Source of the DNA: Bryopsis sp. KO-2023
Taxonomy: Eukaryota; Chlorophyta; Ulvophyceae; Bryopsidales; Bryopsidaceae
Direction of reading: 5' to 3'
Length of the DNA: 64,000 nt
Assembly: GCA_030272585.1 (NCBI GenBank)
Contig: BSYQ01000009.1
Location: 1,736,001-1,800,000, forward strand
A program made the position numbers and the translations under genes. Below are positions 37,701-48,240 of this stretch, piece by piece. The notes beneath the pieces are model-generated. The model searched no databases. It saw only the letters and a program-made list of their open reading frames with translations, and had not been told where the DNA came from. Position 1 is the first letter of the stretch. Each line of letters starts with the position of its first letter.

Positions 37701-39242
37701 GCATCCAAAAGGATGTCGACATGAATCTGCTTTTCTTTCTTTTTTTTGTGAAAAGATGTCTTGTCTTTTGTGTTGAAACGGAGTGGAATCATTTTTTGCA
37801 GAGGTTGATCTGGTTGGAAGGAGGAGTGATTTCTGGTCATTTGGTCATTTGGAGATTTCTTGCTCCAAACTTGCTGAGAAGGGGTTTTGCTTTGCAAACA
37901 GGAAATAAAATTTGCAGTGGAGGATTTGAAAAAAACCCTTGACTGCAAATTTTTGGTAATGAAAGGGACATCTTGTTTTTGTTTTATTTTTCTGTTTGAT
38001 TTGGTTGGGAGGGGGAATTGGACAGAGAAGAAAATTTGTAAAATCTCATGACGTGAATTGACGCCCAAAATAAGGTTTGGTGTTACGCCCCAAAATGGCC
38101 AGGTAATACCTGCTGCTGTGACACGACACAACAATCGAATTTGACACTGCACATCACCGATCCATCTGATTTATTCTGCACACTGCAGCAGCAACAGCAC
38201 TCTCAACAACACTCGCTGTGAATAGATAGAGGGCTGCCTGGAATAGAGCTCCCCAGGAATTTCCCAAAACCTCACTGGTGTCGATGGATCGGCGTCCAAC
38301 CTCGTACAAGACATTTTCCGGCTAACGAGGGGTTCGAATCGACGATTTCAGCAGCCCACCGGACCAATTTTCATCCCCACCCAGCAGGATCGACGAGTTG
38401 CTTGTTCAGGATAGCCCTAGCAGCGGGGTCTCTGTTTCTGGAGTGATCCCCCCTTTGGCTGCTGGTGAATGAGAAGGGGATCATCGTTGACAGACTGTCG
38501 GTGGATGGAGCCGCCACCAGCATGACCCCCTTCGGCAACGCCAATCGCCCTCAGGCTTGCGGAATTCTTTTGAGAAAATTCACACGCAGCTGGACGAAGG
38601 GATGTTTTTGTTTTTGTATGTATGTGTGTGTGTGTGTGTGTGTTTTTGGCTGCATAAATTTTGAGCCCCACTAAAAATCATCATGCTTCTCTGAATGTTT
38701 GTTTTTGAAAAATCCAGGAGGATGTTTTACTGTTCTAGAAAAATCGAAACGAGGAAAATGCACAGAAAAGGCTACTTCTAGTTTCTGACCAGTTTCTTCC
38801 CTTTGATATTCAGGGTTTTGTTTTGGCAATGACTTTTTGGCAGCTAAAACTGTGCAGCCTCCACTAGAAAAGATTGAACTGCCCTTGGCTCTGAGATGGC
38901 ACCCATGATGGCATGAACCCATGCTCCTGGTATATGGTAGCCTGGGCTAGGGAGCCTGGGCTTGTTTGAGCGTCTGATCAATCTACAGCAACTGTTGTGC
39001 ATGAGCAGAAATGTGGATGGAATGTTTCGATTTGCAGGATGGGGCATCGACACACACCCAAAGCTTTGGGTGGAGGCAGCCAACATGGAAAACCTCCTCC
39101 AAACAGTTTTTGCAGTTTTTGGTTTCTGGACAGAATAAAGCAACAGAATTTTGCCAGGACTGTGAGGACACAAAGGCAAAAGATAGTGGAAGAGGCTTTT
39201 TTTTGTTTGTTTATGGGGTCGATTTGTGAGCAATCCTGCTCT
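34790..39242. repeat. Right arm of the ~4.4-kb inverted repeat
   Basis: This is the reverse complement of the left arm, with the outer boundary near 39242 where unique sequence begins. The inner 500 bases are clearly more diverged from the left arm than the outer part, so the inner boundary is approximate. It holds the second copy of the tail-anchored-protein gene (36006-36886). The remainder, 34790-36005 and 36887-39242, contains homopolymer runs, a (TG)n tract near 38620-38643 and the same hairpin as the left arm near 35560-35595. No further gene is supported there. A conserved open stretch around 38465-38570 (plus strand) is a possible exon of unknown affiliation. Confidence 0.9.
36006..36886 (+). 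CDS. Putative tail-anchored membrane protein, right-arm copy
   Basis: Inverted duplicate of the gene at 2336-3225. It has the same exon order: the MSAGESSGEEATPS start at 36006, a donor before about 36098, a middle exon with WEEPLLPGLKRSWDQ, an exon with EDRYVVVEDSEWAG, and a final exon giving FPVVSAIVGAAAASLAIL plus CRRPHCH and a stop. Relative to the left copy the middle exon shows one added codon and silent changes in neighbouring G, L and R codons. The C-terminal anchor has two Ala/Val swaps. A 14-nt deletion near the start of the second exon means that at least one copy needs a different acceptor or is broken. The function is unknown. A C-terminal single-span anchor suggests post-translational insertion into an internal membrane, which is inference. 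Confidence 0.5.
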
Positions 39243-39371
39243 TAAAATTGTTTCTCTTTGTAATTTCTACTTCCGTTTGGGGCCTGAGTGCGGGAAGATC
39301 AACAATCCACAACACTAATAGCGATATTCTACACCATCGTTTCCCACAACTGAAACGACCGAAATGAGGTA

Positions 39372-39427
39372 GGCTCGACCGGACCGGTGCAGAATAACCG
39401 GTTATTCGGCGCCGGTCCGGTCGAGCC
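39372..39427. repeat. 56-bp near-perfect palindrome
   Basis: A 16-bp outer stem (GGCTCGACCGGACCGG with its reverse complement) encloses an inner 16-bp perfect palindrome GAATAACCGGTTATTC, with only 4-nt mismatched bulges between. It lies about 140 bp upstream of the start codon of the pyruvate-kinase-like gene and just outside the right inverted arm. It could be a cruciform, a dimeric factor site or the relic of an element. Confidence 0.75.
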
Positions 39428-39568
39428 CACCTTCGCTCACTCGACAGAAACCCATTCGACAGAAACTCACGGTCAACTCACGTGCCCTTTAAAAACACAC
39501 TCTCCAATCGAAAATTCAACTCCGGGTCACTATTCAGTCAAGGAGAAACATCGTAACTGAGGAGAAAC

Positions 39569-42500
39569 ATGGTAATTATGAAAGTGGATTTGAAGCCTAT
39601 GGGAATTTTTGAAGCGTTGGCCTGCACAACGGCTAAGAGCGCAATAGAAATCAAGCCAGGCAAGTTTCCCGACAAAGCTTGCTCCCTTCTGTACGCACAA
39701 GGCAAGCACGGGCTGTGGTACTGCGCAGCTGCAATTCGATGGCATCTGAGTTACAACTAAGCGGTTTTACATTCTCGTCTTGTTTCAGGTATGCTCCTGG
39801 CATTCTCTGATAGTGGAAAGACGTTTCAGACGATTTCCAACTACAGAGCTTCTTGTCCCACTGTCGTCAACCCGGATCTGGTGAGACAATGTTCCGTCTA
39901 CTTCGCTACGGACGCGATCTTATCAAAAGAGCCTGTGAGTGGATACCTTCTCAACGCAATGGATTATGGAGCTGTGGTCGGCAGAGGCGATCTTGGGGCG
40001 GCAATCAGTCCTGAAAAGGTACTCTTGAAGGACAAGGAATTGATGGCCAAGCTTCTTTCTTTCCATATGCACCCTCAGAGGACTGGGGTGTCCTCTTTTT
40101 TTGCTGGTGCCGCAAGCTCCTTTGGAAACAATGTGTTAATAGATTTGCAAAATCCCCAACAACATTTGGATTTCGTCCAAAATCTAAACTTCTCCCTTTT
40201 CTCCCAGGAAAAATTGAGGACAGCTATGGGTCTGACGGCGGAGGCTATTCCAGAGATCGAAGACGCTGGAGAGGTTGGGGAAACAAATCCGACACTGGAC
40301 GAGGGAAGAATATCCTTCATTGACGACAAGCTCTCAAAAGTGTTCACAGTGTTGACAGAAATATCGGAGACAAGTGTGCAGGAGGGGGCCAGGAGTTTGG
40401 AACATGCATTGACCACACTGGCGGATGGCGAGGGCGAGGGTCCACCTGCCAGTCTTGTTTCAATGATTTCCTGCCTTCCTGAGCAGCTTGCGTCTCAGAA
40501 AGATGAAGGATCGGCCAGAACACACGAGGTCGCTGAGAGCGGCACTCTTGTGAACGACAGCGGTGTACCCATCCACTGCGGAGTAGCAACTGTCATATCT
40601 TCCACAGGGGAAGAGCGAGCAATATGGAAAGCTCGCGGTAGCAGGGGCGGATCCCACGCAGTTCACGCTGAGGAGGAAAGTCGAGGGAGGTGTGATAACA
40701 AGACCAGATGGGGCCAGAATTAACGCGACAATCGCGACTGTCAAGCACGACGGTAAAGACTACTGTGTCGACGTTAGTCTGCTGGAATTTGGCAATAGAT
40801 TGAATTATCTGGTCACGCAAGAAAATGGAAATGATGAGAGCGGGAAATATGTTGCGATCGTGGAACATGGCGGCCGAAGGTATGGCTTCGATTTGGCCAG
40901 GTTTGAAAACGCGGTTGGGAGTATGCCAATAGCACAACTGGTGGCGAAATACTCCCGCGGTTCGGTGGATCCTACCATACACAATGAGGCGACCGAGACT
41001 GTCTCAAAACAGACCATACAAACACTTGATGGGCGTTCGGAGCATCCCCTCTCTGAGATATTTTCCGAGCATGCCAGCCTCTCTTTCAAGGGGCAGCTTG
41101 TTCAGGATGAAGGAAGTGTCGATAGCGAAACGGTATTTACAACTGTTTCTCTGGCTGGGCCATCTGGAGAACGAGAGATGGCTGTTGTGAAGCACGCCGA
41201 CAAAACATGCTACGTTCCGCTTCACATTATGGAGCAATATCGAGACCCCAAAAAATTGGCGACCAAGGCAATTATGTCCAAGCACGGAATGTTCGTCCCC
41301 AATCCTGATCAAGAAGTTAGATGGATGATGTGTGGAGACGGCCGGGTTATTTGTACAAAAATCGCGATTCCTGGAGATTTTGGAGAGACGTCTTGCGATG
41401 TCACCACCGTCTTGCATGACAACGTGCATTGCTGTATAGGTCTGCCTACTTTCGAAAACTGTGGGATCGTTGCAGAACCTGGAACAGAGGCCCCTGCTAG
41501 TGGTGATTTGAAAGGTAGAATTCGGCGGCGGCAAGTTGCCATCGTTCCCTTCAATGGGAAACAACACAAAACAGAACTGGGAACCTTCGAAAGCTTTAGC
41601 AGGCAACCAGTGCTCTTCCTAATCGAGGAGTATGGAAAGCGTGTGCGAGAGATTTCCTCACGCTTCGATCCTACAAAATTTGAGGAGGCATCTCAGGAAA
41701 CTGGAAAAATAAAAAGGATGGAGGAGAGGTTGGCGACTATAGAAATTGATGACATTGCGAGGCAATTCGGCATCTCTACCCTCCGAATGAGCGAACACTC
41801 ACAGGAAGGAGGAGGAGATGTTCAGGAGGGGGAAGACGTCGAGCCTGTACTTGAGTCACAATCTGTGAAAGGGGTTTCCGGACAGACAATCACCTTTTTG
41901 GAAGAGAAGAGCCCTAGGGGATTGGGTGGTGGTGAGGAAAGGCAAGTGGCGTTGGTGAGATTCGAAGGTGCTCTGTGCGAGGTCGATTTGGATGTTTTCA
42001 AGCGCCTGGCTCGGTCTGTTCACGATAATGTGCTCCAGTATACTAGTTTGGTTCTGCGAGGATCTTTCTCAGTAGGACAGACGGACAGGTGGAGGAAGGA
42101 AGCTTCAGTTTTCAACTACAGGAATGTCACGGTGAGAATATTTTTTTCTTGAAATTCTGAGTTGCCTTTTGTTGAGGACCCAAGTTGCGTTATGAAACGC
42201 TGATTTTCATCCATCCAGGGATTTGATTTCTTTTTGTGTGGGATAATTGAAACGCCTTCAGGGAAGAGAGTTGTGCGGGTTTGTTCGCTGAAGGCGGCTG
42301 AGTTGAAGAGTCAGGCGGTTTTGTGTCCACCCTCGTGGGCTTGTATCTTGGAAACAAAGGGTCCCGACTTCAGGACAGCGATGCTCAAGGATCACGGACC
42401 GATCGAGCTTATTGCCGATCAGGAAATCATAGTGGAGGCCATGCGTCACAAGTACTGTGGTGCACTCGAAGGATACAAAAGCGAAACTGAAACGAGAATC

Positions 42501-43424
42501 TGTCTCTCATACGCTCGGATTTGCCAGAGTGTGTCAGAAGGTGCGACTGACAGACAGGGTCCAAAGGACTGCAAGCACCAAGTCTTGAAAGGAAGAGCCT
42601 CTGAAGTCACAAACATATATTCTTCATGTTTGACATTTAGGGGGTCTATTTCTACTGGCTGATGGAGCTGTCACCATGGAGGCTTTTCATGTGATCAACG
42701 CGAGGGAGCTGGGGAGACGAGCTCTGAGTACCAAAGAATTGGGAGAAAGAAGAATGTGCAATCTGCCTGGTGAGAATGAGCAGGCATGTTGTTTCTGTTT
42801 TTTTCCTCTGATTCTATCAGTATATATGAAGGTTGAAGGTTGAAGGTTCAACTGCATGTGCTCACGGAAAAGGACATTCACGATTTGAAGAGTTTCGTGC
42901 AGCACAGTTTCATTGCAGCAGGCAATCCTGGACCAACCCGAGCAGAAATAAACCAAGGTGTCGCCAATGCTATTGTGGATGCCACTTTCCCTGAGAAAGC
43001 TGTATCCACGATGACCGTGATATGTCGAAACGCTGACCAGTTGGTCTCTGAGTTTCTTCGCAATTCGACACCAAAGCCAAAGGCAGATGCGGAGGCTGTG
43101 GCGTCTGCAGCTGTGACGACTGCAATGGAGATCAAGGTGGCCACCTGATGCTCAGAGCATCCTTCAGATCTGTTTTGTTGTTTTCCCCACTGCAAAACAC
43201 TCCTCTTCCTCACGCAGGTCGACGATCAGAAAGGAAACACCAAAGAAGACAAGGGCAACCAGGAATTCAAAATAGCGAAAACTCGAAAACGCGTCTGGGT
43301 CAAAAAAAGTACCCCCAAGCGCCCTCCTTTTGTCGTCGGTGCCAAACGCAATCCTGGGTTTTCTGGAAAAGCACCCCTTTCGAGGGGTTCGAGAAAGTAT
43401 CTTCCACCAGGTCACCAGAGTTAA
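39569..43424 (+). CDS. Rearranged pyruvate-kinase-like protein with novel repeats
   Basis: Exons 39569-39659, 39789-40549, 40608-42131, 42219-42540, 42641-42769, 42821-43136, 43218-43424. Intron 1 has a GC donor (CCAG/GCAAGT). Exons 1-2 encode a pyruvate kinase C-domain start (EALACTTAKSAIEIKPG, LLAFSDSGKTF) and then an A-domain segment with GRGDLG and PEKVLL. Exon 3 encodes about six repeats of an unrecognised domain. Exons 4-6 carry N-terminal kinase segments (ETKGPDFRT, GERRMCNLPG, LTEKDIHDLKSF, PTRAEINQGVANA) and a second C-domain start (EAVASAAVTTAMEIK). The last exon is a Lys/Arg-rich tail. Segment order is therefore C-A-repeats-A-C. The ISKIE lysine segment and the SGET motif are absent, so glycolytic activity is unlikely. 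A threefold GAAGGTT repeat at 42828-42848 puts exon 6 out of frame. With one unit the model would give about 1,111 residues. Either the gene is recently disrupted or the assembly is wrong there. Confidence 0.7.
40720..42070 (+). other. About six copies of an unrecognised ~80-120-residue repeat
   Basis: Within the pyruvate-kinase-like protein a pattern hydrophobic-A-hydrophobic-V-x-H/F-x-G-K-x-Y/H-x-hydrophobic-D/E-L-x-x-F-E recurs. Examples are ATVKHDGKDYCVDVSLLEF (about 40733), VAIVEHGGRRYGFDLARFE (about 40852), MAVVKHADKTCYVPLHIME (about 41179), VAIVPFNGKQHKTELGTFE (about 41536) and VALVRFEGALCEVDLDVFK (about 41946), with a weaker copy near 41355-41460. Each is followed by a helical stretch ending in a variant of LVxxYG. 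I do not recognise the family. Confidence 0.55.
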
Positions 43425-43909
43425 GAAAGGGTGGGCGGAGGGGGTGCCAGACAGCCAGGGAGTGTCTAAAGTGTTGGGAAAATTGTGAGGAATCTGGAGA
43501 TTTTTGACCTTTAAAATTTACAAAGTTGCTCATTTCTTCAGAAATCGACTATAAAAATCATGAAAGGAAATAGGAAACATCTCACTTTTAGTGTCTCATT
43601 CGACCACACCAATTCATTCATATGGGAAAGATCATGGGTTTATTCCGAAAATAATAATAACTGTGAAAACGGAAGGAAATATCTTAGCTTCTCTTGAAAC
43701 CAAAATGGGATGATAAGAGACTCAATCAAAATTTCAATGACAAAAGAAGAGTTGCTCTCCTTGAGTAACATAGCAGCACGATTTTTGCCGTCAAGGCAAG
43801 AAAGAACGATAAGGGAAGGGTTGAATCACATCGTTTCACAACACTTCCATCCACGCGCTACATCTATTCAGGGATTGCATTATCTCTGTCCCAAGTATAA
43901 TCATCGAAA

Positions 43910-44177
43910 AGTGTTCAGGGTGGGACTCGAACCCAAATCAAAAGGCCTCGCCACCACTACGCGACAGCCAAGACTCTGGTCCAAAAAAAAATATTACAGG
44001 ACATCTCAGGCCAGAGCCTATAGCATCGGGGGAACACAAAGAAAACCCCTTATCTAGCAAGGTTTATGTCGCTTTAATCAAACTATCCAATCCATTCGAA
44101 GCAAATCATCAACATTTCTAGAAGCTAACTAAACCAAATATACGTAAAAATACTCTAGTCCACTGAGCTACCCGGAC
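43910..44177 (-). ncRNA. tRNA-like Pol III unit (SINE or degenerate tRNA)
   Basis: On the minus strand the unit begins GTCCGGGTAGCTCAGTGG (44177-44160), a good A box with a plausible D-stem (GCTC/GAGT). It ends with GGTTCGAGTCC (43933-43923), an exact B-box match, then CCTGAAC pairing with the 5' GTCCGGG at six of seven positions, and finally a TTTT terminator near 43910. About 190 nt separates the two halves, and the anticodon arm cannot be drawn well. A second A-box-like TAGTGG lies near the B box. A tRNA-derived SINE or a tRNA gene with a large insertion are the main options. Confidence 0.4.
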
Positions 44178-44881
44178 GGGGAGAAGTGAGCCACCGTATA
44201 TTGAGTCCTGGTGGCGGCTTTATATGCCGCGCACCCAAACCACAATGTTTAAAATCCACTGAAACTTCAATACATCGAGCCTGTCCCCTCCTTCCCCTCC
44301 ACTGAAACCCCAAAGCACTCCTTCAGTCAACTATTCCCTCTCTCAACTGAATCTCCAGTATGTGGATTCCACATCCAGTGGGTTGGGCTGAGACAAATCA
44401 TCGGAGGCACCCAGAAGTAGAAGCCCAGGGAGACTAGAAAGTAGTAGACACTTCGGCGCCGTCGAATAAAGACTTCCTAAAAACAACGGCGTAACTCCTT
44501 ATAGAAAATATTTTGAGCGAGAGTCGAGCTAAGTACACCCAGTTCGAGTCTATTTACGCTTAGCTCGCTCTAGCCGACGCACGGTCCTCAGTCTTGGCAA
44601 TCTGAACAAAACAGGTGGAAATCTGTTTAGACGAAACAAGACTGTAAAAACTTGAATTTTCACGGGGCCACAGAATCCATTGATCTCGAGAAAAAATTTC
44701 CTGAGCTGGAGACATAATTATGGTCCACCAGCGGTGATAATTAAAAAAATGTTGCTCTTTTACCCCCTCCCCACTGGTAACTGATATCCACAACTGCAGT
44801 TTTGAATTGTGATTTGTAATATCAGTTCTTTTGGGGATTTTTTTTTGGGGGGGGGGGGTCAAACAGAAAGCTTGGAACGAA

Positions 44882-44917
44882 CGGTGATTAATCACCGTTT
44901 GATGTGTGCATCAAACG
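44882..44917. repeat. Adjacent palindromes
   Basis: CGGTGATTAATCACCG (44882-44897) is a perfect 16-bp palindrome. It overlaps the start of CGTTTGATGTGTGCATCAAACG (44896-44917), a hairpin with a short loop. Flanking GGAAC/GTTCC adds further symmetry. It could be a factor-binding site or a relic of a foldback element. Confidence 0.5.
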
Positions 44918-45716
44918 GATGTGTTCCTTGCAAGAAACAATTTTTTTATAATTGAAAAACAGTTCTTTTTTCCTTTTTTTTTTCAAACGAAATTGAACAT
45001 CGCATCATGCATGGTGGATTGAATGACTCCTTGTAGCCAAGTACCAAGAAAGTCATTTGGATGAAAAAAACTCCAATAAAACAATCCAAGGTTATAATCT
45101 TTTTTTGCCCTTGTTCCAGCATCATGGAGGGTCATGGCTCTCTGTTGATGTGGGTTGTACTTATTGATCGATTGACCAAAATAATCCAGGGGAAAGGTCA
45201 TTGATCTTGGATGCAGGAACTGCCCTGCTGAAAGTCGGGCATCTTTGCTATCGCCTCAAACAAACGTTGATTTCGGTCGGCAGGAACAGGTCGCGGCTTT
45301 TTGTTGAGCCCGCTAGGTCCACGGCCGAAATTGTATACTTGTAAGTATAACTTAAAGTATATTATTATATTCTGGCTAGGTTTTGCGAACTACGCCAGCA
45401 CCAACCGTACATCAAAGACAAGGATAAGCCATAGTGTGGTTGCCTGAGGGTATTTTCTCTCTTATTATGTTTGCCCAGAATCTTACCCATCCAAAATCAA
45501 CAGTTTTCCAACTTACAGAAATAAAAAACAACGCTGGAATTGCAAACAAACTTGCAAACCATTCAAAATTTATTTCCTATCCAAAAAAGTATTGATACAC
45601 ATGACCTAGTCGAAGTGTTGAAAATGTTGAGCTCGTTAATATCGCTACATACCAAATCAAAAAAACCAAAAAAAACCAATCCAAACAAAAAAAATTAACA
45701 AATGCTCTGAGCTTAT

Positions 45717-48240
45717 TCAAGTGTCGAAATTTGAAATGTGAAAGGCTGCCTTCCTCCCGACAGCGATCGACGTAACGACGTTGTGTGCACGAACTGGCTC
45801 CGGGAAAACAGACGAGTCCGCCACAAAGACGTTTTCCGTGCGTTTGACCCTCATATTCTCGTCAGTGCACCTCCCCAAAGAGCACGAACCTGCAAAGTGC
45901 AACCCGACGCCTCCAGACGGCGTGTCGGTGAGAAACGCTCGAATCGACGCCGCATCGTCAAAAGGCGGAACCACCACCTGAAATTGACATGCCCCACGTA
46001 AGTCTTTTTGTCTTGAGCAACCGAACGCTCCGTGTTTCTGAATGCGATATTCTCTTATGGCGGCTTCTTGAGCTAAACTTGCCTTGAATCCTTCGTTCTG
46101 GAATGCTTTCATGAACGTGCGGAACGCCAAGGTCGCCTCACTCAGATCCTTTTCATTTGTCAGGTATACATCCAACCTGCAAAAGTCCCCAACTTTACAA
46201 GGCTGGTCCCCACACGAACAGTTCAGGTCCGGTGTGTAGATTCTCAGGGTATCCGTGGAGGTGGGTTTCAGGGTCAACATGAACGCATCGAAGCAGTTGG
46301 AGCAATCTTCTTGGATCCTTGGCTGAGCTAGGGCTGCTAGCTCGAAATCGGGGGCTGATCTTCCAGCCAATGCTAAGAAACCAAGTCTAGGGACCAGAAA
46401 TTGGGCAAGGAAGCCAGAGCGCTCGTTGAAGTAATTCGAAAGCGCTTCGGTGTCGTCGTAGTCTGGGATGAATCTGTATCAATCAAAAACGATGGAATGT
46501 TTTTTTTGTGTGTGTGAATTTGTAACATTCCCCTACACATACAAGGGGATAATGAATCTATGAATTGATGTAAATATTAAAGAAAAAAAAAATTTACACC
46601 TGTGCATCCAAAGTTCTCAGCTCTGGAAAAGAAAAACACAACCTGCAACTCAAGCACTGATCGAAACTGCAACATGCATGTCTGTCTGGAGTAAAACTCA
46701 TCATCTACTTTTAGGAACATGAGCCTGTGACAAAGAAACACACACTTGAATCTTGATGAATTGGAGAACAAACAGCAAGCTGTGTAGATTTTGGGTGAAC
46801 CTACTGGACATTTTCCGAGGTCTCCGGGGCCACGACTTTCATTCCACCAAGGTAATGGTCATGCACTCCTACCCCCACTTCTCTGTTTATGATCCAAAAC
46901 TGCTTTGGGTTGTGGACCAACCCATTCTTGTGCAATCTTTTGAGCTCCGCGATCGGGCCAATCCCAGAATACATCAAAAGTTTTGGGGTGTTCAGTGGCC
47001 CCGCAGTGACCACCACTTTTCCTCCTTCCTTCAGATTAATCATTTCTTCGTTTTCCAGTTCTACTCCTGAAGCACGGCCTCGTTTTGAAAAGACGATTCT
47101 CTTGACCGGGGAATTAGTCCTGAGTTTGATGTTATCTTGGGTATTGAGTGCGGGGAGGAGAAAAGCCTGCATATGATATATATATCAAATAAACACACAT
47201 CAGTTCAGAAGATACGGAGAGCAGGTTAAAACACTTGGCATTTCAAGGTCAGGGTCACCAATTTGGGTGTAGAAGTTTTCTGGGGCACAGTCAGACAGAT
47301 GGGAATTAGGTCCTAGATCAACACTGAAACATGAATACTCAAGAGAGAAGAACTAAGCTCACGTACCAGGCAAGAGTCGAATCTCTGACCATTTTTCGTA
47401 TAATGCTCGGTGAATGATGTCGTGTTCACTCTGACCGGGTTCTTCAAATCCGATTCTTTGAATCCCAAATGATTTTTCATGACTCGATTCAGTACATCCC
47501 CAGCTTCATGCAAATACAATTCCCCGTCCGCTGAGGTCACATGGCCGATGTTAGTTGCCTCCAGCACTTCACTGTAGAATGGCTCCATTTCATCGTAGCT
47601 CCAGCCCTGAGGCCACCCGTCAAAATCCTCCGGAGATCCAGAAAAGGATATTGCAATGTTCACAGCACCACTTCCTCCCACCCCTTTGCCTGAATTCGCA
47701 CACACCAAACACACGTTTGGGTCAAAATTCAATGAAATATACATAACTGAACTTGGTTGGCAGGAGTGAATTCCAGACGGTGATGAACGTGCGATCCAAT
47801 TTCAGAATGATTCCAAATCCAGCTATGTTTTCCATACATATTTTTTTGTTTCATTCCCTCGTAAACCGCCCCTATTTTCTACCTTGCGCAGCCCATGGAA
47901 CGGTATCCCACCAAAATTGGGGCCTGGCCGCAAAACCCTCCTCGGTGAGAAGCAAGGTTGCTTCCCCAGGAATATCAAATACAGTCACATTCGAATCCCC
48001 GCCGAAATCATGAAAGTAATCCTTCTGTTCTCTTCCACCGAAATCCCAGGTAGTGGGCTCCCCTGCCTCCAAAACCAGGACGCTTTTTGATCCGTTGCTG
48101 GCCAGGCTCGAGGAGACTGCACAGCCGGAGGCTCCAGCACCGACCACAATGTAATCCCATTCAGCCGCTGCTGTCCTCGTCAAAACAGCGAGCGACAGGC
48201 AAATTGCAGCCGCCACCTCTCGTGCATTTTTGAAAGTCAT
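45717..48240 (-). CDS. Secreted GMC oxidoreductase (HOTHEAD-like), copy 1
   Basis: Exons (high-low) 48240-47883, 47689-47367, 47166-46805, 46473-46083, 45977-45717, giving 564 residues with consistent phase. A hydrophobic N terminus ending in TRTAAA suggests a signal peptide. It is followed at once by the FAD-binding motif VVGAGASGCAVSS and LVLEAGEP. The GMC signature region is GKGVGGSGAVNIA. GKVVVTAGPLNTPKLLMYSGIG matches the second GMC signature. The C terminus LHFAGSCSLGRC supplies the active-site His, and VFPEPVRAHNVVT the region of the second catalytic residue, here Asn. Family members oxidise alcohols or related groups using FAD. The substrate cannot be told. Intron 4 appears to use a GC donor (AAG/GCAAGT), while the tandem copy uses GT at the equivalent place. 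The intron is 105 nt, so it could also be read through in frame. Confidence 0.85.

Larger units (their letters stand above)
43425..45716. other. Intergenic region without a supported protein gene
   Basis: About 2.3 kb lies between the end of the pyruvate-kinase-like gene and the convergent GMC gene. It contains a tRNA-like Pol III unit (43910-44177), an imperfect hairpin around 44517-44575 built on GAGCTAAG/CTTAGCTC, a run of G at 44846-44857, and palindromes at 44882-44917. Short open stretches show no coding features. Confidence 0.6.
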
